Shown here in pieces: positions 26,603 to 35,481 of a stretch of 50,548 bases of DNA; the stretch's first letter is position 1, and each line of letters opens with the position of its first letter. The notes under the pieces are model-generated. The model did not search any database. It worked only from the letters and a program-made list of their open reading frames with translations, and was not told where the DNA came from. The stretch lies in assembly GCA_905203015.1 (NCBI GenBank), contig CAJKUC010000013.1, forward strand, positions 1-50,548, in the 5' to 3' direction. The position numbers were made by a program, and so were the translations under genes. This DNA is from an uncultured Christensenella sp. (GTDB lineage Bacteria > Bacillota > Clostridia > Christensenellales > Borkfalkiaceae).

Positions 26603-27277
26603 TTATTTTTCGATTACTCGCGCGTCGTACAGTTTTTTCAATTCGTCTACGGTTTTTTCCTTCAACGCTTCGATCGCGTCGGTATATTTGCCCTCTTCCA
26701 CTTCTTTCACGCGGCGGAGAAGGTGCTCGCTTTCGGGCGTGAGATATTTTCCCGTAAGTCGGCGGGCAAGGAGCGCCACCTGCGGATGAGAAATCCCCGC
26801 GGGGCAACGCGAAGAACATGCGCCGCACATCACGCAATCGAAACTCTCTTCCGCGCATTTTTCATATTCGCCGCGCTGCGCGTAGGCGATATACTGCATT
26901 ACATTCAGCCCCTGCGTACAACTCTTCGTGCACGCGTTGCAGCCGATACATGCGTAGATTTCGGGATACAACTGCATCATAATCTGTTGCGTGGGCTTGA
27001 TTTTTTCGATATCGTACACCTGTTTCACGAGCGGGAAGAAAGGAAGCGTCGCTACAAACATACCCTCTTCCACCTGCGTCTGGCAGGCAAGGCACGTTTT
27101 CAGTTCCTGTTTGCCCGCAATCCGATAGAAACACGCGCATGCGCCGCAGAAACCGTTTCTGCATCCGCAACCGCGCACAAGGCGATACCCCGCGTATTCC
27201 ATCGCTTTCATGATCGTAAGACTTTCGGGAACGACGTATTTCTTTCCGAAAAACCACACGTTTACCATTTTTTCCAT
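26603..27277 (-). CDS. frdB: Iron-sulfur subunit of fumarate reductase
   Basis: 224 residues. A ferredoxin-like N-terminus carries a [2Fe-2S] pattern (GCGCRNGFCGACACF, then TCLAC). The C-terminal half carries CIGCNACTKSC and CVMCGACSSRCPAG, the cysteines for further clusters. This matches the electron-transfer subunit FrdB/SdhB. It lacks the CCG domains fused to TfrB of the methanogen thiol:fumarate reductase; here HdrB encoded upstream carries them separately. It should pass electrons to the flavoprotein encoded next, across a 138-nt gap in which I see nothing else. The start has an AGAGG site, with a second in-frame ATG three codons later. Confidence 0.88.
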   Translation of the reverse strand: MEKMVNVWFFGKKYVVPESLTIMKAMEYAGYRLVRGCGCRNGFCGACACFYRIAGKQELKTCLACQTQVEEGMFVATLPFFPLVKQVYDIEKIKPTQQIMMQLYPEIYACIGCNACTKSCTQGLNVMQYIAYAQRGEYEKCAEESFDCVMCGACSSRCPAGISHPQVALLARRLTGKYLTPESEHLLRRVKEVEEGKYTDAIEALKEKTVDELKKLYDARVIEK

Positions 27278-27300
27278 TCGTTTTACCTCTTATTTCTCGC

Positions 27301-27329
27301 TTTTTCCGCCTTTCGGTGCGGCGGAAAAA
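27301..27329. other. Intercistronic hairpin between the flxA-like and frdB genes
   Basis: A perfect 10-bp inverted repeat (TTTTTCCGCC at 27301-27310 with its complement at 27320-27329) and a 9-nt loop lie in the 82-nt gap. No U-tract follows on the minus strand, so it is probably not a terminator. It may stabilise one side of the mRNA or tune the Flx:Frd ratio. Confidence 0.65.
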
Positions 27330-27359
27330 AGAACAGCCTGATTTCTTTAATTTACGAAA

Positions 27360-28190
27360 TCAATATTCGTCGGGCAATTCGTCGAGTTCGTCCATACGGA
27401 ACACTGGCCCGTCTTTGCAAACGTATTTATCGCCCACGTTGCATCTGCCGCATTTGCCGATTCCGCATTTCATTCTCATTTCAAGCGTAGTGTATACGCG
27501 GTCTTTCTTGAAGCCTTCCTCCAGAAGTTCCGCCAATGTGAATTTAATCATGATCGGAGGACCGCAAAGCACAGCCGTGGCATTCGTGTTCACGGCGAGT
27601 TCTTTCACGTACGCGGGAACGAAGCCTACGTGCCCCGTCCAGCCTTCCTGCGGCCGATCGATCGTAAGATGTACGTTGAAGCCTTTTTCTTTCTGCCATT
27701 CGTTTCTGATTTCTTCGATGTCCACCAGATCGTCGGCACTGCGCGCGCCGTAAATAATCGTCACTTCGCCGTAATTTTCACGCTTCGCACGCACGTAATC
27801 GATTACGCTGCGAAGAGGCGCAAGACCGATACCGCCTGCGATAAACAGCAGATTTTTTCCTTTGAAATCTTCGCCTTCCACGGGGAACGGCCTGCCGTAA
27901 GGGCCGCGTACGGTGATCGTATCGCCTGCGGAAAGATCGTGAATCGCCTGCGTTACGCAGCCGCAGCGTTTAATGGAAAATTCCATAAACTCTTCGTTCG
28001 TCGGCGAAGACGTTATCGAAAACATACACTCGCCCGATCCCGGGATCGACACCATGGCGCACTGCCCGGGCTTATGCTCGAAAAGTTTTTTCCCCTCGGG
28101 GGAAACCACGCGGAAAGTTTTTACGTCGGGCGTATCTTCTCTGACGTCCGTCACCACGCCTACGACGGGAACGAGATTTTCTTTTTCCAT
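27360..28190 (-). CDS. flxA: FlxA/HydG-type NAD(P)H:FAD oxidoreductase subunit
   Basis: 276 residues of the ferredoxin-NADP reductase superfamily. The FAD domain (about 1-105) precedes a nucleotide-binding domain with AGGIGLAPLRSVI and CGPPIM. The C-terminus carries CGIGKCGRC and a later Cys for a [2Fe-2S] cluster, as in dihydroorotate dehydrogenase electron-transfer and sulfhydrogenase gamma subunits. In Flx-Hdr complexes this subunit oxidises NADH and passes electrons to the iron-sulfur subunits. It starts 1 nt after the preceding gene with the site AAGGAGG. Choice of NADH over NADPH cannot be decided by eye. Confidence 0.87.
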   Translation of the reverse strand: MEKENLVPVVGVVTDVREDTPDVKTFRVVSPEGKKLFEHKPGQCAMVSIPGSGECMFSITSSPTNEEFMEFSIKRCGCVTQAIHDLSAGDTITVRGPYGRPFPVEGEDFKGKNLLFIAGGIGLAPLRSVIDYVRAKRENYGEVTIIYGARSADDLVDIEEIRNEWQKEKGFNVHLTIDRPQEGWTGHVGFVPAYVKELAVNTNATAVLCGPPIMIKFTLAELLEEGFKKDRVYTTLEMRMKCGIGKCGRCNVGDKYVCKDGPVFRMDELDELPDEY

Positions 28191-28191
28191 G

Positions 28192-29241
28192 TTATTTTTC
28201 CTCCTTTCCGTCTTTAGAAAATTCTTTGATCACTTTCACGATATTCAGATGCTGAGGGCACTTTTCCACGCAGCGACCGCACCCTACGCAGGAATACGTG
28301 CCGCCGTAACGTTTGGGATAATACACGAGTTTGTGCATGAAACGCTGACGGAATCTCTGCATCTGCGTGGTTCTCGGGTTGCCGCCTGCCATCTGCGTAA
28401 AATCGGAATACATGCAGGAATCCCAACAGCGGAAACGAATTACGCCGTCTTTCGCTTTGAAATCGCGGATATCGAAACACTGACAGGTAGGGCACACAAA
28501 CGTGCACGCGCCGCAACCGAGGCATGCCTGCGAAAGTTTCGCCCATTTTTCGTCGGCAAACGTTTCTTTCATATCTTCCGAAAATACGGAAAGATCGAGC
28601 GAAGCGAACGGCAACGCCGCAAATTTTTCTTTCGCTTCGGCTTTCTTCGATTCAAGAGCCTTTTCATCCGCCTTTTTCGTATCTACCAGCATGCCGCCGA
28701 GATTTCCGATCGCGGAAAGTAAGGCTTCGCCCTTTTCGTCGTTTGCTTTAAGATACAGATATTTTTCGTCGGAATATGCCGTCAGGTCTCCCTGCGGATT
28801 CATCGCGTCTATGCCGAACGTAGGGCAAAAACACGAATCTTTCGGATCGAAACAGGCAAGCGTAACGATGATTCCCGCTTCTCTGCGATTCGCGTAATAC
28901 GTATCTTTCGGATCGTTCATGAAGACTTTATCCAGCACTTCAAACGCCTTGTAATCGCAGGCACGAACGCCGAAAAGCACGAACGGATCGCGTTTTTTCA
29001 TCGTGTCGTAAATCTGCCACTTTCCCTCTTTTTTCTCGAAACGCATCATTTCTTCGCTCTGCGGGAAAAAGAGGTCTTTCGGGGATTTCACCGTTTTCAA
29101 ACGATCGAGATCCACGTTCGCGCCGTTCGTATACGCCGCGAAATTCGTTTCCGTTCCGTCGGAAACGGGAACATACAAAGGATATTTTCCGGAAATCGCG
29201 CTATACAACGCAACGAGATTTTCTCTGGCTATTTTTTTCAT
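28192..29241 (-). CDS. FlxB-like 4Fe-4S dicluster protein (sulfhydrogenase beta-type)
   Basis: 349 residues. The N-terminal two thirds resemble the HydB/sulfhydrogenase beta family (FGVRACDYKAFEVLDKVF at 90-107, CFDPKDSCFC at 130-139). The C-terminus binds two [4Fe-4S] clusters: CLGCGACTFVC (240-250) and CVGCGRCVEKC (318-328). Its ATG overlaps the preceding stop by 4 bp, so it is translationally coupled. Such proteins relay electrons between the flavin subunit and Hdr in Flx-type complexes. The neighbour at 29238-30194 has a similar layout, and which is the strict FlxB or FlxC equivalent is uncertain. Confidence 0.82.
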   Translation of the reverse strand: MKKIARENLVALYSAISGKYPLYVPVSDGTETNFAAYTNGANVDLDRLKTVKSPKDLFFPQSEEMMRFEKKEGKWQIYDTMKKRDPFVLFGVRACDYKAFEVLDKVFMNDPKDTYYANRREAGIIVTLACFDPKDSCFCPTFGIDAMNPQGDLTAYSDEKYLYLKANDEKGEALLSAIGNLGGMLVDTKKADEKALESKKAEAKEKFAALPFASLDLSVFSEDMKETFADEKWAKLSQACLGCGACTFVCPTCQCFDIRDFKAKDGVIRFRCWDSCMYSDFTQMAGGNPRTTQMQRFRQRFMHKLVYYPKRYGGTYSCVGCGRCVEKCPQHLNIVKVIKEFSKDGKEEK

Positions 29242-30194
29242 TGTCCGTCCTCCTCTTTGTACGAGGTGAGCGGCGTTTTACCTTCCGCTTCTTCGCCCGC
29301 CTGAAATTCGCCGTACTTCGTATCGATGTCTTTGATAAATTTACGGTTTAAAAGGTGCAGAGGAATCTTCTGCGGGCACACCCGCGAACATTCGCCGCAA
29401 TCGGTGCATCTGCCGGCCACGTGGAACGCGCGGATCACATGGAACAACTGTTCCTCGAAAGACGTATCGTTCGCCTTTGCCGAAATGCCCGATTCGGGGT
29501 TGTCGAATACGCATTTCACGCACGTACATGCGGGGCATACGTTACGGCAGGCATTGCAACGGATACAACGGGAAAGTTCTTTTTGCCAGAACGCATATCT
29601 TTCCGCAGGCGTCATCGCTTCCAGTTTTTCCACGTCGGCGAAACGATCGCTGCCCGTTTCGATCGGCTCTTTCAGCACGATCTTTTCGTCTGCCGCCACA
29701 TGCTCTTTCCCTTTGCAGGCAAGGCATTTCGTAAGCAGAACGGATAATCTTTCCGTTTCCTTTTTTCCGGAGCGCGTAACGATTTCAAGCGTTTTCGTAT
29801 CGTTCGTATCGTTGATTTCTTTCACGCCGGCGCCAGCGATCTTTTCCGCTTTTTCGATATCCGCCTTGCCGCGACATTCCACGGCGATCACGTGAATTTT
29901 TTCGCGCGGAATACGATGTTCTTTCACCAGTTCGTTGAAAGAATATGTATCGCACGGCTTTAAAAACACCGCCGTTTTGCCTTCTTTCTTCGCGATCTGC
30001 ACGAGGTATTTGGATAAATTCGAGCCACAGAAATAATCGTAAGTGAAATCTTTCAGTTCTTCCACTCTTTCAAAATACGCGGGAGACGGATCATAAGCAA
30101 ATTCACCTTTTTTCCAACCCACCACGCGGGCCGCTTCTCCGCTTTTCAGAAGTTCTTCCGCACGGGATAAACAAGCCTTATACAAATCAGTCAT
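29238..30194 (-). CDS. FlxC-like 4Fe-4S dicluster protein
   Basis: 318 residues, related in plan to the FlxB-like protein. KPCDTYSFNELV (79-90) and KCLAC (156-160) mark the N-terminal domain, and two cluster motifs follow: CIRCNACRNVC (210-220, continued by PACTC) and CTDCGECSRVC (263-273). It overlaps the MvhD-like gene by 8 bp and the FlxB-like gene by 4 bp, so production is tightly coupled. It should be an electron relay in the Flx-Hdr assembly. No signal peptide or membrane segment is seen, which supports a soluble complex. Confidence 0.82.
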   Translation of the reverse strand: MTDLYKACLSRAEELLKSGEAARVVGWKKGEFAYDPSPAYFERVEELKDFTYDYFCGSNLSKYLVQIAKKEGKTAVFLKPCDTYSFNELVKEHRIPREKIHVIAVECRGKADIEKAEKIAGAGVKEINDTNDTKTLEIVTRSGKKETERLSVLLTKCLACKGKEHVAADEKIVLKEPIETGSDRFADVEKLEAMTPAERYAFWQKELSRCIRCNACRNVCPACTCVKCVFDNPESGISAKANDTSFEEQLFHVIRAFHVAGRCTDCGECSRVCPQKIPLHLLNRKFIKDIDTKYGEFQAGEEAEGKTPLTSYKEEDGQ

Positions 30195-30693
30195 TTCCGT
30201 TTCCTCCCGTTATGAACGCCGTTTCTCCGATCTCTTTGCAACGTATATCGGAAATTCTGCGATTTTCGCCGAGCGCGGTCACCTTGCCGACGAAATCGTT
30301 CATCACCTGCGAAAAGCGCGCGCCTTCCGCGGCGGATACCCATTCCACTCTCATTCTGTCGCGCTCGATACCGAGGTAATCGAGGAAGGAAAAGAGCAAC
30401 GCCATTCTGCGGCGGGTGTAATAGTTTCCCGTAACGTAATGGCAATCCCCCGGATGGCAACCGCACAGAATCACGCCGTCGGCGCCCTGCTGAAACGCTT
30501 TCAGCACAAACGTGGGATTAACGCGACAGGAACACGGCACGCGTATGATTTTTACGGAAGCGGGATAAGAAAGCCTCGAAGAGCCCGCCAGATCGGCGCC
30601 CGCATACGAACACCAGTTGCAACAAAAAGCCACGATTTTCGGCGTAAACGTTTCGTTCTTGCCGTTTTCCGCGTTTTCTTTTACGCTTTGCAT
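30187..30693 (-). CDS. MvhD/FlxD-like iron-sulfur electron-transfer subunit
   Basis: 168 residues, with the start at ATG 30693, which has a GGAGGTGG site and overlaps the HdrA stop by 13 bp; a longer frame to 30810 lies inside hdrA and is rejected. The family cysteines are clear: FCCNWCSYAGADLAG near residue 22, RVPCSCRVNP, and ILCGCHPGDCHY. MvhD binds a [2Fe-2S] cluster and docks the electron-donating module to HdrA. Its place between HdrA and the Flx genes is exactly what that role predicts. Confidence 0.9.
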   Translation of the reverse strand: MQSVKENAENGKNETFTPKIVAFCCNWCSYAGADLAGSSRLSYPASVKIIRVPCSCRVNPTFVLKAFQQGADGVILCGCHPGDCHYVTGNYYTRRRMALLFSFLDYLGIERDRMRVEWVSAAEGARFSQVMNDFVGKVTALGENRRISDIRCKEIGETAFITGGNGND

Positions 30694-32672
30694 ACGCTTT
30701 CCACCTCCGAAATGATTTGTTTCGTAGAGAATCCTTTCAGATCCATCGCGCCCGAAGGGCAGGTGACGGTGCATGCACCGCACCCCTGGCAAACCGCGGG
30801 ATTCACGCACGCCACGCGGCGCGTCTCCGTTTTTCCGCCGCCGATTCTGAATTGCTTGTCTTCATACGTAATCGCGCCGTATGCGCATACGTTCGCGCAC
30901 TGACCGCAACCGTTGCACATATTTTCGTTTGCGCCCGCCACGCAGGGATTCGTCTTCAATTCGTTCTTCACAAGAAGCCCGATCACTTTCGCCGCGCATG
31001 CGGAAGCCTGCGACACCGTTTCCGGAATATCTTTCGGCCCCTGGCATACGCCCGCCAGATACACACCGGCCGTGGGGCTTTCCACGGGGCGGAGTTTTGC
31101 GTGGGATTCGGTGAGGAAGTTATTCGTATCGATGCTTGCCGTAAGCAACGTGGCAATCTTACGAACGGAAGGTTCGGGCTCGATCGCCGTGGCGAGAACG
31201 ACGAGATCGGAAGCGATCGTCACCTGTTCTCCGTCGATCAGGTTTTCGCCCTGCACCATCAGTTTTCCGTTTTCGCCGTACACTTTTCCCACCATGCCCT
31301 TGATGTAATCTACGCCGTAACTTTCCACCGCGCGGCGGTAAAATTCGTCGTAGTTCTTTCCGGGCGTACGCACGTCGATATAGAATACGTGCACTTCGGT
31401 ATCGGGATATTTTTCACGGATCAGCATCGCGTGCTTCGCCGTATACATGCAGCAGATTTTAGAGCAATACGGTTTTCCGCAGCCGGAAACGTCTCTCGAA
31501 CCGACGCACTGAATAAAGGTGATCACCTTGGGATGCGTGCCGTCGGAAGGACGAAGAAGCGTGCCGCCCGTAGGGCCCGCCGCATTCATCAGTCTTTCGA
31601 GTTCCAGCGACGTAATAACGTCTTTTTCCGTGGCATAGGAATATTCGTTGAAATTCGTAAGATCGATCGGCTTGAAGCCCGTAGCCACCACGATCGCGCC
31701 GTATTCGCGTTCGATGAACGTATCCTGCATCGTGTAATCGATCGCTTTCGCGCCGCACACGGTGGAGCAGATTCCGCATTTTCCCGTTTTCAGTTTGATG
31801 CACTGCGTGGGATCGATCACCGCCACGTTGGGAATCGCCTGCGCGAACGGAATATAGATCGCCGTACGGGTGTTGAGATTCATGTTGAACTCGTTCAGCC
31901 CTTTCTTCGACGGGCATTTCTGCATGCATGCCTTGCAACCCGTGCACTTCGTCTCGTCCACATAACGCGCTTTTCTTCTGATTTTTACGGTGAAATTGCC
32001 CACGAATCCTTTCACCGCCTCGATTTCCGAATAGGAAAGAATTTCGATCTTGTCGCTCTGCGCGCAATCCACCATTTTCGGCGTAAGAATACAAGCCGAG
32101 CAGTCCAGCGTGGGGAACGTTTTATCGAGTTGCGCCATGCGCCCGCCGATCGTGGCGTTCTTTTCCACGATGTCTACGGGGAATCCCGCTTCGGCGATAT
32201 CCAGTGCCGCCTGAATACCGGCGATACCGCCGCCGATCACAAGCGCACGTTTCGTCACGGGGCTTGTGCCCTGCGTAAGCGGCGTGTTGAGTTTCACTTT
32301 CGCAATCGCCGTACGCACCAGAATCACGGCTTTTTCCGTGGCTTCCGCCATATCTTTATGTATCCACGAACAATGTTCGCGGAGATTCGCGATTTCCACC
32401 ATGTACGAATTCAGCCCCGCCTGCGCAGCCGTCTTTTTGAACGTCGCTTCGTGCATACGAGGGGAGCAGGAGCCGATTACGATTCCCGTCAGTTTGTGCT
32501 CTTTGATCGCGTTCTGAATGAGTTGCTGACCGTTTTCCGAACACATATACGGATAATCCGCGGCGTACACCACGCCGTCCTCCGCACGAACGGCTTCCAC
32601 CACTTTCTTCACGTCTACCGTCGCCGCGATATTCGTACCGCAATGACAGATAAATACACCTATTCTTTGCAT
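30681..32672 (-). CDS. hdrA: HdrA, FAD- and iron-sulfur subunit of a heterodisulfide reductase-like complex
   Basis: 663 residues, full length for HdrA. The N-terminal domain has FICHCGTN and a later conserved Cys in MCSEN. The Rossmann motif GGGIAG (147-152) starts the FAD domain. Cluster motifs are CTGCKACMQKC (243-253), CIKLKTGKCGICSTVC (291-306), CNGCGQCANVC (586-596) and CQGCGACTVTC (628-638). In characterised complexes HdrA carries the bifurcating FAD, splitting electron pairs between low-potential ferredoxin and the high-potential HdrBC branch. The ribosome binding site is weak. The gene joins the HdrBC genes upstream to the Flx genes downstream. Confidence 0.93.
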   Translation of the reverse strand: MQRIGVFICHCGTNIAATVDVKKVVEAVRAEDGVVYAADYPYMCSENGQQLIQNAIKEHKLTGIVIGSCSPRMHEATFKKTAAQAGLNSYMVEIANLREHCSWIHKDMAEATEKAVILVRTAIAKVKLNTPLTQGTSPVTKRALVIGGGIAGIQAALDIAEAGFPVDIVEKNATIGGRMAQLDKTFPTLDCSACILTPKMVDCAQSDKIEILSYSEIEAVKGFVGNFTVKIRRKARYVDETKCTGCKACMQKCPSKKGLNEFNMNLNTRTAIYIPFAQAIPNVAVIDPTQCIKLKTGKCGICSTVCGAKAIDYTMQDTFIEREYGAIVVATGFKPIDLTNFNEYSYATEKDVITSLELERLMNAAGPTGGTLLRPSDGTHPKVITFIQCVGSRDVSGCGKPYCSKICCMYTAKHAMLIREKYPDTEVHVFYIDVRTPGKNYDEFYRRAVESYGVDYIKGMVGKVYGENGKLMVQGENLIDGEQVTIASDLVVLATAIEPEPSVRKIATLLTASIDTNNFLTESHAKLRPVESPTAGVYLAGVCQGPKDIPETVSQASACAAKVIGLLVKNELKTNPCVAGANENMCNGCGQCANVCAYGAITYEDKQFRIGGGKTETRRVACVNPAVCQGCGACTVTCPSGAMDLKGFSTKQIISEVESVCKA

Positions 32673-32763
32673 TTTTCTCTACCCGTTTAATTTTTCGTCT
32701 TTCGTTTATTTTTGTCTTGTTTGCAATTGTTCGTCTTTCTTTCGTAAATCCGCCGTAACGCCG

Positions 32764-33138
32764 TCAGCCGTTACATTTTCTGAACACGGAAACAAGCAAC
32801 TGTTGCGGCGTTTCCGTATTCACGACGGGCGGAATCTCTTCCGCGGCGATTCTGTTGTTTTCTTTCATGCACACCTGCGTTTTTCTCACCGCTTCCACCA
32901 CCGCTACGGGAGATACCCCGCGGGGGCAACGTTCCGCGCATGCATAACACGTAAGGCAATCCCATGCCTTTTCGTCGGAAAGCAGTTCTTCAAGTCTTCC
33001 GCGCACAAGGCGGGAAACAAAACGGTGCGGCTGCACGTTTGCTGGGCAACGCCCGGAGCATTTGCCGCATTTCATGCACGCATAGATATTCGTTCCGCAC
33101 ATTTCGCGCAGATTTTCAAGCCGTTCTTCGCGCGTCAT
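32764..33138 (-). CDS. hdrC: HdrC, 4Fe-4S subunit
   Basis: 124 residues from ATG 33138, which overlaps the HdrB stop by 4 bp (ATGA) and has the site AAAGGAGG. Two [4Fe-4S] motifs, CMKCGKCSGRC and CLTCYACAERC, are joined by a short helical region, as in HdrC. It relays electrons from HdrA to HdrB. It lacks the membrane anchor of HdrE-type systems, supporting a soluble complex. A start seven codons upstream (33159) is possible but lies inside hdrB without a better site. Confidence 0.9.
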   Translation of the reverse strand: MTREERLENLREMCGTNIYACMKCGKCSGRCPANVQPHRFVSRLVRGRLEELLSDEKAWDCLTCYACAERCPRGVSPVAVVEAVRKTQVCMKENNRIAAEEIPPVVNTETPQQLLVSVFRKCNG

Positions 33139-33941
33139 TTGCCTGCCTCCTTTCCGCACGTCTTGTCTTCCACGCCGAGAGCCTCGCAGAGCAACGTAGT
33201 GAAATAAGCGACGGGCAAAGCGTTTCCGCCGTTTTCTTTCAGATTATAATAGCACAACGGACAAGCCGTGGTGATTTCCGTCGCCCCCGCCTCGCGTGCC
33301 GATTTCAGCACTTTTTCGCTCTTTTCCTTCGTAAGTTCCGGATTCTTTACGGAAGCATATGCCCCGCAGCATTCGTTGCGGAAAGGATAGATCACGCTTT
33401 CGCCGCCGAGCGCACGGATAAAATCTTCGATCAGCGACGGGTTTTCGGGATTGTCGAACGCCATCACTTTCGACGGACGCAGCAACAGGCAGCCGTAATA
33501 CGCGGCGATCTTCCTGTTCAAAGGCTTCACCACTTTGCTTTTAATCGCATCGAACCCGATTTCGTCGCGCAGAAATTCCAGATAATGCACCACTTGCGTT
33601 TCGCCCGCATAAGGTTTATCGAAAGCAAGGTAAGTATTCGCCGCGCGGGAAAAATTCTCGTCCGTCTTAAAATCTTCGTTCGTCCGCTTGATCACGTTAT
33701 GGCAAGCGGAACAAAGCGTAAGCAATTTTCCGCCGTGATCGCGGGCATATTCCAACGCGCGTACGGCGGAAAGCCGCGTCGCGATTTCCCTTTTCGCCGA
33801 GGGATACACCGCGCCGCAGCACTGCCAATTTTCAATCTCCTTCATCGTTACGCCGAGCGCAGCCATGGCTTTACGGGCGGAATCGTCCAACTCCTTCGCC
33901 TGCGTTCTAAGCGTACATCCGGGATAATAACAAATTTCCAT
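33135..33941 (-). CDS. hdrB: HdrB, CCG-domain subunit with non-cubane cluster motifs
   Basis: 268 residues with both CCG motifs intact: Cys9, Cys41-Cys42, Cys77 and Cys80, then Cys151, Cys191-Cys192, Cys227 and Cys230. In methanogen HdrB these cysteines bind two non-cubane [4Fe-4S] clusters that reduce a disulfide. The true substrate here is unknown, since Bacillota do not make coenzyme M and coenzyme B. No DsrC gene, the partner in Desulfovibrio, is in the window. Fumarate reductase genes downstream suggest an alternative electron outlet. The start has only a weak GAAGAAG site. Confidence 0.9.
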   Translation of the reverse strand: MEICYYPGCTLRTQAKELDDSARKAMAALGVTMKEIENWQCCGAVYPSAKREIATRLSAVRALEYARDHGGKLLTLCSACHNVIKRTNEDFKTDENFSRAANTYLAFDKPYAGETQVVHYLEFLRDEIGFDAIKSKVVKPLNRKIAAYYGCLLLRPSKVMAFDNPENPSLIEDFIRALGGESVIYPFRNECCGAYASVKNPELTKEKSEKVLKSAREAGATEITTACPLCYYNLKENGGNALPVAYFTTLLCEALGVEDKTCGKEAGK

Positions 33942-34011
33942 AACGTCTTCTTCCGATTGTTTTTTCTTTTTGCCTTGTTTTTTCGTCTCTGTTTCTTTTT
34001 TGCGGACGAAA

Positions 34012-35388
34012 TTATTTATTCAGGCAAGCCATGTCTTCCGGGCGAAACACTTCGTCGAATTTTTCCGCCGTAAGGAATCCGAGAGCAACGCACGCTTCTT
34101 TCAGCGAAATATTTTCTTTATACGCTTTCTTCGCCGTTTTCGCCGCGTTCTCATAGCCGATATACGGATTCAGCGCCGTAACGAGCATCAGCGAATTATA
34201 AAGATTATCGTGCATCTTTTCTTTATTCGCTCTGATTCCGCGCACGCAATTTTTCTCGAAAGATACAATCGCGTCGGCAAGCAGATTCGCCGATTGAAGG
34301 AAGTTGTAGGCGATCACGGGCATGAACACGTTCAATTCAAAATTCCCCTGCGAAGCGGCAAAACCCACCGCCGCGTCGTTTCCCATCACCTGCACGGCAA
34401 CCATCGTCACCGCTTCGCACTGCGTGGGATTCACCTTTCCGGGCATGATCGAAGAGCCCGGTTCGTTCTCGGGAATGAAGATTTCGCCGAGCCCGTCTCT
34501 GGGGCCGGAAGCCAGCCAGCGCACGTCGTTGGCGATCTTCATCATATCCGCCGCCAGCGCTTTCAGCGCGCCGTGCGCGAACGTAATATCGTCTTTCGCC
34601 GTAAGCGCATGGAATTTATTTTCCGCCGTAACGAATTTTTTGCCCGTAAGAGCGGAAGCCTCTTCCGCCACGATTTCGGCAAAGCCTTTCGGCGCGTTCA
34701 GCCCCGTGCCCACCGCCGTACCGCCGAGCGCGAGTTCGGAAAGTCCGCCGAGCGTGAACACGATCTGCGAACGGGTTTTTTCCAGCATATTGCGCCAGCC
34801 GCTGATTTCCTGCGAAAACGCGATGGGAACGGCGTCCTGCAAATGCGTTCTGCCGCTTTTTACGATCCCTTCGTTTTCCGCTTCGAGGCGTTTGAACGTG
34901 GCGATCAGCGTATCCATCGCGGGAAGCAATTTACCCTCGATCGCAAGCACCGCCGCGATATGCATCGCCGTGGGGAAAGTGTCGTTGGAACTCTGCGATT
35001 TATTCACGTCGTCGTTGGGATGAAGCAATTTCTTGCCCGCCTTTGCGTTCGCGTAGTTCGCGATCACTTCGTTGGCGTTCATGTTCGACTGCGTACCGCT
35101 GCCCGTCTGCCACACCACAAGCGGGAAATGTTCGTTGAGTTCCCCGGAAATCACTTTATCGCAGGCGTCGGCGATCGCCGCGCGCTTCTCTTCGGAAATC
35201 ACGCCCAATCTGCAATTCGCATTTGCCGCGGCTTTTTTCAGATAGCCGAATGCGCGCGTGATTTCACGTGGCATCACTTCTCCGCCGATTAAAAAGTTTT
35301 CGTGACTTCTCTCCGTCTGCGCACCCCAGTATTTGTCTGCGGGTACGCGCATCTCTCCCATCGTGTCTTTTTCGATACGGTATTCCAT
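34012..35388 (-). CDS. fumC: Class II fumarate hydratase (fumarase C)
   Basis: 458 residues from ATG 35388, with a GGAGG site 5 nt upstream; a frame reaching 35451 starts without one. The superfamily signature GSSIMPGKVNP and the active-site segment SGRTHLQDA are present, and the length is normal for the oxygen-stable, cluster-free class II enzyme. GSGTQSNMNANEVI is also typical. It interconverts malate and fumarate. In this operon it would feed the fumarate reductase, with the dehydrogenase encoded just upstream. Relatives such as aspartase share the signature, but overall pattern and context favour fumarase. Confidence 0.92.
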   Translation of the reverse strand: MEYRIEKDTMGEMRVPADKYWGAQTERSHENFLIGGEVMPREITRAFGYLKKAAANANCRLGVISEEKRAAIADACDKVISGELNEHFPLVVWQTGSGTQSNMNANEVIANYANAKAGKKLLHPNDDVNKSQSSNDTFPTAMHIAAVLAIEGKLLPAMDTLIATFKRLEAENEGIVKSGRTHLQDAVPIAFSQEISGWRNMLEKTRSQIVFTLGGLSELALGGTAVGTGLNAPKGFAEIVAEEASALTGKKFVTAENKFHALTAKDDITFAHGALKALAADMMKIANDVRWLASGPRDGLGEIFIPENEPGSSIMPGKVNPTQCEAVTMVAVQVMGNDAAVGFAASQGNFELNVFMPVIAYNFLQSANLLADAIVSFEKNCVRGIRANKEKMHDNLYNSLMLVTALNPYIGYENAAKTAKKAYKENISLKEACVALGFLTAEKFDEVFRPEDMACLNK

Positions 35389-35421
35389 TCCGTCCTCCGT
35401 GTTCTTTAATATTACGCCGAA

Positions 35422-35476
35422 CGGTATCGACGAAAACGCCGATACCGACATGCTTTTTCCGCCGTTTCCGGGCGGA
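35422..35476. other. Two tandem intercistronic hairpins
   Basis: The 93-nt gap between the dehydrogenase and fumC genes holds a perfect 8-bp stem (35422-35429 with 35440-35447) and a second 6-bp stem (35458-35463 with 35471-35476). Neither is followed by a U-tract on the minus strand. They may protect mRNA ends after processing or reduce read-through. Confidence 0.55.
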
Positions 35477-35481
35477 TGTTT

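Noticed and set aside
26603..27277. TfrB-type fusion of iron-sulfur and HdrB domains
   Set aside because: The protein stops after the second cluster motif and contains no CCG domain; HdrB is a separate gene.
30717..32690. A 657-codon plus-strand open frame antisense to hdrA
   Set aside because: It exactly shadows hdrA; codon bias of the minus-strand genes leaves few stops on the opposite strand. No ribosome binding site or recognisable protein. The same holds for long plus frames over 1534-2286, 7116-8459, 8544-9884, 26492-27490 and 33970-35292.
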